DNA of 64,000 bases, taken from assembly GCA_907163375.1 (NCBI GenBank), contig CAJQUW010000558.1, forward strand, positions 62,001 through 126,000, in the 5' to 3' direction. Source of the stretch: Prostheceraeus crozeri. Taxonomy: Eukaryota > Platyhelminthes > Polycladida > Euryleptidae. A model generated the notes under the pieces. It was not told where the DNA came from. It was given only the letters and a program-made list of their open reading frames with translations, and made no database searches. Positions 31,510 to 43,861 of the stretch are shown here, piece after piece. Position numbers and translations under genes: made by a program. Each line of letters opens with the position of its first letter. The first letter of the stretch is position 1.

Positions 31510-34500
31510 TGAGGCTCGAGGTTCAGTAGCAACGCTGTAAACGGCAAACGGCTGTGAAGGTTGGGAGATTCCTGATTTTATGACTTAGGCATATTATATA
31601 AGATATCTATATGCATGTACATGTAGATATTTGGGCTTTGCGCGAGCCGCACCTGCTCTCAATGGAACAGCGACGATTTAAAAAAGTTGCAGTGAAGCGA
31701 AGTATGAGCGAAATAGTTTACTATTGGCACTCTAGATTGTCGTATGAGTCAATTAAAACTTGAAGTGAAGGTAGGGTCTCTAACTTTCTTAAAAAATGTT
31801 CAAAATTTCTAGAATTCAATGCAACTTTCACGGGGTACTAAGACAATTCTGATGGTGCCAAAGACTTTGAAACAGACTTACATTAGCCTTCTTTAATTTC
31901 GTTTTGCCAATACTTGCAAGTGATTGTCATCATTCTTAACGTGCATGTCTATCATAGCTGTGTAAAACTAGATGACGGCTGGATGGAAACGGAAATGATA
32001 TATGCCAGATGTGAGACAAAAACTGGTAAAAAATTGCGATGACTAAATTGCGATCAAGCTAGTGGCGGACGAAGCGTAGGGTTTATAATTGACTCAATAT
32101 CAGAGGAATATCAAAGGTCAATATAGCAAAGGAAGCGCATGAACACATCAAGAAATGTAGAAATTAGATTCGAAGCGGTGTCACCGCTATTCACAAATTT
32201 TCTGTCACAAGGTCACCATCTTGACACTGCTCGACTCAACTGGATGCCGACAAATTTTCTGGCGGAACGTTGGCAGCTAGAAGGCTAAGAAAGTTTGTAT
32301 TTTTAGCAAGAGGAGCAACAGCAGGGCACGCAGTATTCACTATGAGATGCTGATATGTTGAGGTCGTTGGAATTGAGATTTCGTCGTCTGTAATCATTCA
32401 TCATGAACTTGAATTACCTAATTTGCGTCACTTTCCACATTTTTCTCAACATCAAATGCACGGGTTAGTTTTTATATAGTGATTTTCAAACGGTTTCATT
32501 TTCATGATAGGCCTATAGAAATTTATATAGTTTGATTTGAAATGGGAAAAGGCATTGAATGTTTTCCTGGTTGGCTTAATTGCACTGTATGCTTAAAAAA
32601 TAGTTTTCTCTCCAATTTGCTGTGACTGAGATAGCAGATAAAATGAATTAATTATAATTGAAACCATGCAGTAAAACATCAATTTGATGTAAATTCACAC
32701 ATTTCGGTGCACCGACCCGAGAGCCTGTGCAAGCAGAAGAGACGCTGCACCGCGAGCAGCACTAATATTATTCACTTTCATATCATAATCACCTTATCCA
32801 TTTAAAGACTAGTACGTGCTTTCTATTAATAGTAGTCTCCTCCCTCTTCAAAACGTTTTCTATGGCTCTATTGATCTACATAGATCCGTCATGTAATACT
32901 TAGCTCATAGCTTCCTCTCTTTTCCCATATAGACAGGATGTGCATGGGATTTTGAATTTTGATTAATTAGTTGAATCTGTTTATCGTCCATTTAATAATT
33001 TGCTTTGATGCGACAAATCTTTGGTTATAGGCTATAACATCTTGTGGACGAAGGACTATCTGGCCAAATCTCCGTTTTTGAGTGATCTTTGTCTTTGTAA
33101 ATGTTTTAAGCTTTAGGCGAAGGAAATCTGCCACAATCACATGACATAAATATCGCACTTGTTCATTGAGGCTAGCCATGCTATACCATCAAGATAAGCA
33201 GAATGATCGGTGTGTAGCACATAACGATTTCTGATAACATCATTAAAGATTGCAATGTATAGGCTACCAGTGCGTCTGTATTTTTTAATGGAAAGATGTC
33301 CTCAGACTTGAACAATGTAGATATTAAATTCATTGGCAGCCACTCCACAAATCATCTTTTATGGTTGTAAGCCACACGGCTTAGCCACGAATAAGATAGA
33401 TAAACACAGAGCAACCTGAAGGGCAGTTATTCAGCCATTCTAGGTGTCATAAGCTAGTCTGGGCCATTCAGAGCCGCATTGATGCGTTCTGGCCTGCGCA
33501 TTGTCTACAGTGAATGAGTAAGCAAAATGCATAAAAGCGATGGTATAGGCGAAATCGCTGTTGATCCGTAAAGAGATATGAATAATTGTTTTGACCGTCA
33601 ACGGCTTGCAATGTACCGTTTGCCCACAGAGAGGTAGGCCTACTAGAAGGCGGCATGATACTTGACGACCAAATTAGGCTTCCACAGACCACAGTCTACT
33701 AAGGCAAGTTCATTTTGATGAAAGGAAATCCGCTGATGACCCCGGGCGGGAACCTTGTTGATTTTTATTCTTAAATTCAAATCAAGCTGCTTTTCTTAAC
33801 AGTGTGAAGGATGAAAATTGATATCTTGTGCCACAGTCTTGCTTAAGCGTGCTCAGTGCATGAAATATTGTCTTCATGTCGTTTTTGAATACTTTTATGA
33901 GACCTCTTTATCGTCATGATCTTAAAAAGAGAGAGGTGATGGATCATTTCGACGATTTGATCATTGGGGAAATCAGTTCATGCATCTATGATGCACGCTG
34001 TTCGTGCTGTCGTATGATGCTGTCCATACATTCATACCTGGCACTATATCCATCAGTAAAACAAAACAATAGTGTAATTCACTTACTTAGCATTCTTGCT
34101 AGCATCCAATACCGGGTAGCTACCTAATCACTATCCTGTGCAATTTACAACACGATTTAACTCAGTTCCGCGAAGAATTTGACCTTCATTCAAGTTGAGT
34201 TCGATATTTCGAAAAGTACGGTTGCGTCAACCTCAAATTTTGAGAAATATTCCTTACGACCCAGAGAGAAGTGACTTGGCCTATCATCTTGGTATTAGTG
34301 CTTTAATCTGAATTATAGATATTCTCCATGTGTTAGTATGAATGGTATTGTTGGCCATTTGAATTTTGAAATGCACGTACAACCGCATTTGCAGAAACCG
34401 ATGAGCACGTACAGAATCGCATATTTCTCATACATTAGGCTATAGCATGATGCATTCTTAAGCATAAAAGAAGATGTTGACTTAGCTTCCTCATTTGCTC

Positions 34501-34580
34501 TATTACGTGCTCATAAATCATATTTGTATATGCTGAACAATTTTCAATTAGTAAGAGAATAACAATGGACTGATCATTGT
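31510..34580. other. No recognisable gene
   Basis: AT-rich, short featureless open frames on both strands. No transposase motif, exon-like block or strong repeat noted. Confidence 0.4.
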
Positions 34581-34650
34581 GGTCTCCGTGGCACAGCGGC
34601 TAAGTGCTTGACCTTGTGATATTTTGGTTTTGAGATGGAGCACTGAAAGT
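34581..34650 (+). repeat. tRNA-like SINE head
   Basis: TGGCACAGCGGC (34589-34600) fits the RNA polymerase III A box. GGTTTTGAGATGG (34626-34638) is a weakened B box (consensus GGTTCGAnnCC) 37 bases downstream. The leading GGTCTCCGTGGCACAGCGG resembles a tRNA 5' half. The sequence lacks tRNA folding complementarity at the ends, so a tRNA-derived SINE head is more likely than a tRNA gene. Confidence 0.45.
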
Positions 34651-34720
34651 GTCACTGGAAGTCGACAAGAAAAGCATTCGGGCTATATCACAACGCTCCA
34701 GAAAAGTCTGACTATGTTAG

Positions 34721-35306
34721 ATTGATAAAGCAAGAAGAAAGTAACTCACCTTTGTTTTATGGTCGAATTTTTATTAAATTAAGTCAGTACAAACCAGGCA
34801 GTACTTCGGCGCCCCGCGCCTTCAATGGTCGGTAGAACTAGGTGAACGAATTGAACGATAGAATAGAACGTCCACCTAGTTCTACCGACCATTGAAGGCG
34901 CGGGGCGCCGAAGTACTGTCTGGTTTGTGCTGACTTAATCTATAGGGGTATCCAGAAAAAACCGCATTTTTTGCTTTCAACTTAGAAATTTACCAAAAAA
35001 TAGATCTCTATAGACATCGCTTGCTGCGACAACTTCTTTGCGGTGACATAGATAACTGACACATAGATTCATAAATATGATTCATACAATAAGATATCTA
35101 TGTCTTTGATAAATAGTAACATACAAAATCAAAATTTGGATTTGAAATTCAGTAAGTCACGACATAACGCGTTGAGTCTCTTTTGAGTCGACGGAATGGC
35201 GGAAAGTGAAATACTATCCACTGCATTCGACCATAAAACAAAGGGGAGCTACTCTTTTCTTGCTTTATCAATATGAATATAACCTCCCGTCGTATGGTCA
35301 AGCACG
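34721..35306. mobile_element. Fold-back / inverted-repeat element with 12-bp flanking duplication
   Basis: Imperfect ~50-bp terminal inverted repeats: ATTGATAAAGCAAGAAGAAA... at 34721 against ...TTCTTGCTTTATCAAT ending at 35272, both including CTTTGTTTTATGGTCGA or its complement. The direct repeat TGACTATGTTAG occurs at 34709-34720 and 35307-35318. If that is the target duplication, the element extends 34 bases beyond the right inverted repeat and includes CTCCCGTCGTATGGTCAAG. An inner hairpin (34778-34848 with 34869-34939) is nearly perfect. A shorter relative sits in every complete unit of the 4.5 kb array. There is no coding sequence. Confidence 0.7.
34778..34939. repeat. Large near-perfect hairpin, 71-bp arms and 20-bp loop
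   Basis: Each arm contains TACTTCGGCGCCCCGCGCC and the word TTCAATGGTCGGTAGAACTA or its complement, with only a few mismatches along 71 bp. The arms are clearly more GC-rich than the surrounding sequence. A single-arm version recurs inside the 4.5 kb repeat units (near 46828-46865). Confidence 0.85.
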
Positions 35307-35318
35307 TGACTATGTTAG

Positions 35319-38300
35319 CAGCGTCCAAATTCCATTTGTGGAGTAGTGGCGTTGAAGCTTTATTGTTTTTATTTGATTACGTGCGAACTTTACGATTCCC
35401 TAAGCTGATGCTAGATGTAACTAATGTACATGTATTTCACTTCTTTCATTCGAAATTTATATTCATAAATAAATCTTATTTCATGAATCTTCGAGAAACG
35501 TAAATATTGGATACTGCTCTGTTTGTCATGAGAAGGGAAAGCTTGATTTAAATACGACTTGCATGATTTATTACGTTCTTACTTCCTATTTCCTCAAACG
35601 AAGCTATGCATTGAAGTTGCCCTTTCATGATCTTTCAAACATTTATTATTCTCACGTGATTCTTTCACTGATATTCAGCACTAACCAGAGAGGCTATTTA
35701 AGGTTTTCCCCTGATCTTAATCAAAAGCAGTTTGACACCAATGCAGCTCTTAACAATGGCCCATCTTACACTCACGGGGTCATCAGAAAGTTTAACTTGC
35801 GAATTATAGAAGCGTCAGTAATTTGTTTCATTGTTTCATCATGGCCAACTGCTGCTATAATTTGCATTGACATCGCGTTTTTTGCTTTTCACGCGAACCA
35901 CTAGTAATTGCCACAAATAATAATTACACATTGAAAGTGATAAATGATAATTAGTTAATTGTTGTATTTTCCTTAAGTATATGATTCACATGCTTCAGAA
36001 ATTGAAGTGACCTTTGTCGCCTATTAGTATGAGATCCTCACGAACAACAGTTGTTTCATCTCTGAAATACTTTTGATGGCTTGATTGCTTTTTCAAGTGC
36101 ACATGTGACGGAAATTCAAACTCTGCCAACCAGAATACGTTTCCAGTCACAGTGTTTGCTCGTATAGGGAATTTCGCCCAGGATTTTCAGCTTGTATAAC
36201 CTCTAAAACTTGAACAATCGCCACAAAAATTTAGGTATAGATGAAAGTATCTGCATACAGGATCTTGTACAGATTGAATAGGTATTTTAAGAATTACAGA
36301 GGCGTCATTGTGAATTTTCAGCGACCTCTGTTGGTCAGCAGATACAATCTGAGTGAAGTTCGCGTAACCTCTACACGTGTTATTAGCAGACATCCTAATG
36401 GGACGAAAATTTCCTTACCATTCCCACTGAAAAATGCGTAGGCCTACTAGTATTCCCATGAGAATTTCATTCCATGATGAAATTTTTGTTCCTACGATAT
36501 TCTCTCAAGACTTTGTAAGCAAATTGACTTTCAATAATATTGTTTTATCCTTATCAGTTTTAATTTGTTTTACTAGGCTTTCAGTTTTGCAGAGAGGGGT
36601 GGCAACTATTATTTTGCTATATTTGTAATTTGCAATTTGATTTCGCTGCCTGTAATCGTTTACTTTTGCATTTATGCAATGCATGTTCGTGCATCTTATG
36701 GCGTTAACCATTTTATGATCGACAAACCAGCTGATTAGAGATATATGAAAAGTCCACTTCTGCCGTAATGCAACTGCTATTATATAAATACGCACACTCA
36801 CCACTGTTCATTGTCTTAATCTCATTATTTCTCTTGATTAGATATTAGCTGACGATGCTCAATATTGTTGGGAAAAATCCATAAATTATCAATTGCAATG
36901 AAAAAGTTTGAGACCAATCAGAGATCTGCATATCATAAGAATGATCCCCATCAGACTGCATGAGAAACTTATTGCTGATCAAATTACATAACAGTTTATC
37001 TTCAGAAAATCTGGAAATGCAATGTATGATTTGTGACAAAACACATCAGAAAAAAAGAGTTCCTAATGTTGGGAATATGCGCTTTCAGATCAAATGTGAA
37101 CGAAAACAGAATGCACGTTGCATGCCGGCTAGGCTGTGTAGATTCTTGCATGTAGACTCACGCAATAGATAATAACATGACTCCTGACATATTATGGCGT
37201 TTCTCTGTGATAAGTACAAGTGAAAGATCAATGACCTAAAAATGAGGTTTCGTCAATTAGAATGGTGACCAACTGCTCTAAGAGTGTGTGTTTTCGTGCA
37301 CTTGTCATAATAAACAGTCAAACGCAAAAACGACTAAATGACCTTGCTTATTCTGTGATAGATGGATTTCTAATGAATTTGACTCATTTTGAAATATGCT
37401 TTTTCGAAAATTTGAAACTTCCCGCTTTTTGGAAATATTTTGTGTGATTGCGTTTAACGAAGTGCATCATCTTTCAATAAATCCTCGAAAGCATATTAAG
37501 CGATTGCCTTTCCTCCATGTGGCCGAGATTTTTATACACATGCACATGAGTACATTACTTTATAAATGTGCGTCTATGAGTTACATCTTCATCATCTATT
37601 GCACCATAGACATTGAATAGAATATTGGGAATCCAAATGCTATGTTGAAGTTACTTTTTAGAAATTTTCATTAGCAGTCATTAACGTTAAAATTAACGCA
37701 GTTAATCATGCATAGATGTTAACTGAAGCCATGACAAGTTGAGAAAGATTTTGAAGGGCAACAAAAACCAAGCATTTATGAATAAGGAAGTGAAAGTCAA
37801 GCAGTAAAGTAAGAGTAAGGAAGTCATGCTGATGCTACCTTATGTTGCTGCTACGTAAAAAAGTTCGATGATCGACTCTTAAAGTCATTTAAAGTGAGAG
37901 CAGATACTTCGAAGTACAGTAAGTTATTCCAGTGTTTGACTTTCATCCCATCTCTTGCAAAGAAATTGCACTTCACTGCATTGGCGGACGCGATTCCGAA
38001 TCATGCGACTCTGCTCGATTAAACGAAAATCGTGCGATTCTGAAAAGGGGGCCCGCGGGTCTAGAAAGTCTGGAAAAGTATTATTTTTGAGAAAATGTCT
38101 GGGAAGACTGGAGAATAGGGTGGTCTGGGAAAAGTTTGTGAAAATATTGGATAAATCAGTCTGGAAGTATTGAAGCTTCACTTACTTTTTGTGAGTTAGT
38201 TGTTGCAAACTACGCATATACTGCTTTCCTATCGCTTCTCTTTTCCTTTTCAAAGATTTTTTGCTAGTGCTTTCAGATAGTTGAATGACAATGTGAGAAC

Positions 38301-40623
38301 ATGCAAGACTAGGAAAGCAATGTAGCGCAGTTTATCTCAATGAATGCACAGAATGCGATTGGAACTATATGACCGAAACTTTAATACATAGAGAAAATTG
38401 AAGGAATCATAGTTGCTAAAACTCGATTTTGATAAAATCGTAATTGGGAAAACATTTTAGTAAACAGAGTCATATCTTTAATGAAGACGACATAATGAGG
38501 GAGAAAATAAACGCAACTTGATTAAGGAAGCCATCTGGTCAATGACGTAAGACGTTTAGAAATGTCATAAATCTTGTTGATAAAGAGAAGAAGTCAGATG
38601 AGGGACTGTAGCGTCCATACCTTTTCATTATTTTCAATATTTGATCTTTCCTCAAAGACCATGAAAAGGGTAGTGTGTGAACTGCTAGCTATGATTTTAA
38701 ATTGCATAATTTCAAGCTGTCCATGTTTAGGCTACTTTTCATATTACCAAGACGACCTTGATTGTACCTTAGTTTTGTTTTCAGATAGTTTTAAGTAGTG
38801 TCAATTACTATGTATTACTCTGTTGCTCTGTTAGCTGTTTGTCTAGGCTTTGTTAGGGTATGTGAGAGTAGTTGGTTATTAATGAAATGGACTTACCAAA
38901 ATAGTCCGTTTCTTGTGCACGAAAATTTGTGATACTTCAACACAATTTTTGCAATTTAAGGGTACAAAATTGCAGTTAAAAAACAGTTGAGCAAGAATAA
39001 TCGATTGCAGGCTACATGCATTACTTAAAAACAGTGCTTAAGAGTGATGTGCACTATAAAAATGCTCGTATATGCGTACGGTTAGTGTAGTACTACAGTT
39101 GCAAAAGGGGTAATATTATATATGAATAAAATCATATTAAAAGGAAAATTCTATTTTGCTGATTATAGAGAAAGTGTGAAAAATGTGTTCAAGATTGAAA
39201 TGTCAGCTGCTATGTGGTAGCCAGTGAGTTTCATTCATCATAATTGCCAAAAACTTCTATGACGAATTCAAATTAAGAAAACTATTTCTGTCGCATTTTG
39301 AAGTGCAGTATTCATTTTTCATTATTGCATCAACTAGTGAAGCGTAGAATTCATTTATTAAGGCAAAAATTATCATTTCATCGATAAATGCATGTATATT
39401 GGAAACTTGTGATATTGATCTCGTCGCATGAATTTGGCATTTTAGCAAAGCCAGGCATCATTTAGCTGACAAACTGCTATCTGTTTATCATATTATTTCT
39501 TTGCAAATCAATCACAGATATTCAACGTGTAGCATATTAATCATGCTAAAAATGACCATGAATGGTAGGACGGCTGGGGTACGTACTAGAAGAATCACCG
39601 CAGAAGCCATATGGCCACATAGGGACTCAGAACCTAACGTCTATTTTTTTTTCTCTCTCTCTCTCCTTCGTTCTTCCCTCACTTAACTTCTCTCTCGTAA
39701 TAGTGTCTGAAAACGCCAGAAGATGCGTGAATGAGCACTGGAAGCATCGATGTCTTTGTTTGTAAGCTTCTTTTACAACAGACATCCATTATATAATTTG
39801 TCAATGATGAGATTTTTCATTCATTTGCAGAAATTTCTTCAGTGCCACTCATTATATTTCAGTTTTTCCATTTTTCCTGAAATGCATTTTTTGAATGGCA
39901 ATGAAATTGGACTAGGAGTGGTATCCTATCCTGATTCTCAATGGCGCCCTCATGCAACTCCTAGACACTGTCAGGAAAATCTATGGTGCTTAAAGTGAAA
40001 CTTCTAAGACATCAGGCTCTAAAGGGTCATCAGGTCGCTAATAACCTCATGTATTAGCCTTATAGCCTTTGGCGTATCATGAAGGAGTTTCAAAAGTTCA
40101 TGAAGCTCGAAGGCGTCACTTCAATTAAGATTTTGCATATTTACAGCTCCCCTTTCAACTTTCCTTCGGTGCCCCCTGGACAGCAATACAATCGATCCCT
40201 AATTGAAATATTCCTGCAACTCCATCCTGTCATCAATGTAAATTATTCATTGTGTGTTGTACATGTACAATTGCACTGATAGTTAATCAAAGGGATGAAA
40301 ATATCTGATTCTGGAGTAAAATTTCATGTGTTTAGTATCAAAATTGATTTTAGTGTAAGTCGATGGTAAGGAGATATTATCTCTCCATGAGCGAATGTAG
40401 TGTCTTATTGGCCTAGGTGCTTATGCTTACTTACTTACTTCTTGCTCTCTTGTGGCCTCCTGTATTTCGATGTATTTCGGCTTTGATGGAGTTCAGTGAA
40501 AGCTTTATCAACTTACAGAATAGCCAGTGCTTTGCGTTCATACTCATTTCAATATCTCAAACCAATCTGGTCTATCTTCATAAAATAATTCACAATACAA
40601 ATAGACTTAGCTCTTGATGAAGC
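35319..40623. other. No recognisable gene
   Basis: AT-rich sequence. Noted only: a G-rich patch at 38048-38170 with several degenerate GTCTGG(G)AA words, a pyrimidine tract (39645-39680), and an ACTT microsatellite near 40428. Open frames up to 113 codons are present but show no family features. Confidence 0.4.
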
Positions 40624-40631
40624 GCGCATAT

Positions 40632-41858
40632 CAGGGTTGCAACCGGCCGGGGCCGAGCCGACGTCATCAAAACCGGGCGGTTTATTAAAATCCGGCCAGT
40701 CAGGGATGGGACGGTGGTTGCCGTCTCACCGGTTGGTCAAGGCTTTGATTGTCAGACAATTTGGTTAACTTTATGCCATTAGACATTATTCAATTTCCAC
40801 ATAGAATGCATGAGTGGTAGGCCTGCCGGTGCTCCGTATAAGCGAGAGTTACCTATTAAAATTCAATATTACACAATGCAATTATTCGCACTTTGATATC
40901 ATGTTTTGTGCAATGATCAGTAACACGCGTTAATGACTTGTTTACTAGTCTAATGAGTTGTAGGTCTATTTCATAATTTATGATAAGGTTATGTGCATTT
41001 TCAAATTCAGTAAACCACAAGCAAGTTGAGAACGATCACAAGCAAGAAGCAAACGAGCACTGATGATCACTGACTGAGATCTGATGTTATAAAATGTCTT
41101 GTCTGCGACGTGCAAACTTCATTTAAAGTGATTCACTGAAGTGATATCTACTTCTTCATTTGTGAGGTAATTCTAGTGATTTGCAACGTCAATTGAGAGC
41201 TCTCTCCTCTACAGTTTGAATTCAGAGGTTTTTTAGTTTTCATTGATGACCTCGAGCTGACGTATAACAGTCTGGATCAATGAGCTCGCCGAACTTGTCA
41301 ACTGTTTTTCATTTCAGTCCCAAGACGGAGCGGGAGTGTTGCTGCACCTGTACTTACATCAATCAAAATTTATCGCGTGCAATTAGCTTATCAAACAATT
41401 ATCCACGATCCACTGTCAGATGTTCGTGTAGCAGGCCCTAGGCTGCATTGAAATCCATTACTCATTGCATCTCCAAGCTCCACGTGTTGTATAAACCAGG
41501 GCTGTGGTGAAAGTATTCAAGATCTGGAATAATTTTGCAATAGATAGGCTGAGGAACACACAATGCATCCGAAATTCATACAGACTAGAATATGGTTATG
41601 GAAACTTTATTTGAGATAAAGTAGGGTTTGAACTACATGCATAAATTGCTGGCAATCATTTTTTTACTGTTTAAAGAACAGTTCGCAATATTTATATCAC
41701 AAAGCATACACGCAGATACTCTCAAATTATGTTACATTTATTCTAGACCTAGACTGAATGTCGTCAACGGTCGACATAGGTCTAATTAAATTAACCGGCC
41801 AGCCGGTGTGATGAGAAGTCGGCCGGTCTTCAAAATATATCGACCGGTTCCAACCCCG
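40632..41858. mobile_element. Non-autonomous hAT element, 1.2 kb
   Basis: Imperfect terminal inverted repeats CAGGGTTGCAACCGG (from 40632) and CCGGTTCCAACCCCG (ending 41858). They are flanked by the 8-bp direct repeats GCGCATAT (40624-40631) and TCGCATAT (41859-41866), 7 of 8 matching. CCGG-containing words are clustered just inside both ends, the usual hAT subterminal pattern. No transposase sequence is recognisable in the 1227 bp. Confidence 0.82.
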
Positions 41859-41866
41859 TCGCATAT

Positions 41867-43861
41867 ATCGATCAAACGAACTAATATGAGTTCCTGAAAA
41901 GTGTGAGGGATTGATGAATGAACAGGATAGGAAACTATATTAACGATTAGTGATTGAACTGTCAAACTTTACACCACTCGAAAGTTGTTATTGCAGAACT
42001 AAAACGCATTTTGATAATAAATCAAGACATTTTTATATGTCTAAAAGAAACGTCCGAATTGCAACAAATAGAGCCTAAGAGTGCAACATTCTACTTTTTC
42101 AGATGTCTTGCGAAAACGTCTTCAGATATAAACAAGAGCACTGCTGATACAATTCTTTCAATTAGACATTGCATTATTTTATGGCGGTTGATTCTTAAAT
42201 CTGAAGAGCGAATGTTATATAGGAATAATAAAAATGAAAAGCAATTGTTTCATTTTTAGATGAAAGCAGAGTAAAGATCACCTGCACTTCGCCAGATACA
42301 TGACTAAATGACTTCTCTAAGCAGAATAATGAGCTCATTATAATATCATAATCAGTCTTCATCTGAATATTTTTCTTCCAAATTGATAGTACTGCTTTAA
42401 ATTGCTGTATTACTGGTCTCATCTTTAACAGTTTTTTCAGAGAAACTACAGAACGAATATTTATTATACTTATCATATAATATCAGTGAATTATGCTTTA
42501 CATCATGTGCCATTTCCAAGCCTTTTTGTCGCATTGCACATCGCCCAGCCGGCAAGACAGCAATTTCGCTCCATTGCCGTAATGCTTTTTTGCCACGATA
42601 GGGACCGTACTAAAATGGGTTCAAATTTAGGCATCTATTTCTCATCTAGCCCTTTTAAACAATTAAATATCTTTGGGTTTGCTACTTTTAAGTTTTATAA
42701 AAACCTAAAAAGTCAGTTACCCTTATTTGAAGTTGCCATGTTAGCATGAAGCCATCGTCAATTGAACTCAACATTGATCACAGGTTTATAAAGCATTGAT
42801 TGGTTATTAGATAATTTGCGTTGTATTGAAGTGAAAGTAATTCATTTACATAGTCTGATTGCAAACCTGTTTACGTAGTTAATGCTAAAGTACAATATTT
42901 ATCAACCACGTGCAATGTGCATGATGTAAATCAATGATATCCTGCATGTTGCAATGAATTCCACCAGTTATCATCTAGTTCAACTGGTGTGAGAGTGAAA
43001 AAGACCTTTTACCAGAAGATCATTATCATTTGATTGAGTGTCGGAGAATGCTGTACTGACATCAATCATGTTGTAGGCCATTAATAAAAAACTCACTGGT
43101 GAACTCGTGATATTGGCTGATGAACCACTTCAACTTACATTTTAAGTTCGACTTATACAGATCTTAATGAAAAAAAAATACTTTTCAGTGAAGAAATACC
43201 TCGATTTATTTCAAGATCTCTTACAAATTATCAGCAGAATTATTCAAATTTACAGTGTCTATTATCTACTCGCAAACGAGTAAAATTTTGTGTTATGTTA
43301 AGAAGCAACATTCCAGATGTACATAAATAGCCATACCACACCCATCAAGGAGACAAAGAACTAACACTCATTAACATCAAACACTCGGCAAAAATCCGCA
43401 GCATCCAATGATCCTGTTACATCAAGGCAATTACTCATAGGATTACAACTATTACGCCTAAGTTATGCAGTAGGAAGGCTAATGAAGCACAGAACATTCA
43501 GGCCATGTTTATATAATAGATGAACAAACTACCTGTGCATGGGTATGCGCATAGGTGGCAATCTAGGCAATCTCAACCGGCAAATTTAAAGAAGGAATTA
43601 GCCTGTTGAATGCTAAATTGCGTATTTAAAATTGTAGCATAGATGAGTACGCCCGAAAATAGGCTATGCATTCTTGCGATTCTTTGCTTGCTTCAGGGCA
43701 AAGACTGACCTTTAAGGAATTAAGCCTTGATGCAACATCACTCACTCCTCGACATTGTTCTTGAAAAAAAGTTTCCATGGTCACGGTTGCCACTTGGTCT
43801 GCATTTAACTTACTAGTCTGTAAATGTTCTGTAATATTCAATGAAGTTTTTTTTAACTAAT
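41867..43861. other. No confident gene between the hAT element and the array
   Basis: AT-rich flank of the 4.5 kb array. One exon-like block (43710-43817, minus) is listed separately; nothing else could be supported. Confidence 0.4.
43710..43817 (-). CDS. Possible single exon of an unknown gene
   Basis: On the minus strand a 36-codon block reads TSKLNADQVATVTMETFFQE followed by QCRGVSDVASRLNSLK. It is bounded by CAG just upstream and GTCAGT just downstream, phase 0 at both ends. The composition is more protein-like than neighbouring frames. However, the upstream sequence is not pyrimidine-rich, no partner exon was found, and I do not recognise the protein. It lies immediately outside the array and is not part of the repeated unit. 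Confidence 0.2.

Noticed and set aside
38040-38180. GTCTGG-containing G-rich patch as a tandem repeat or regulatory element
   Set aside because: The words are too irregular in spacing and sequence to call a repeat with confidence.
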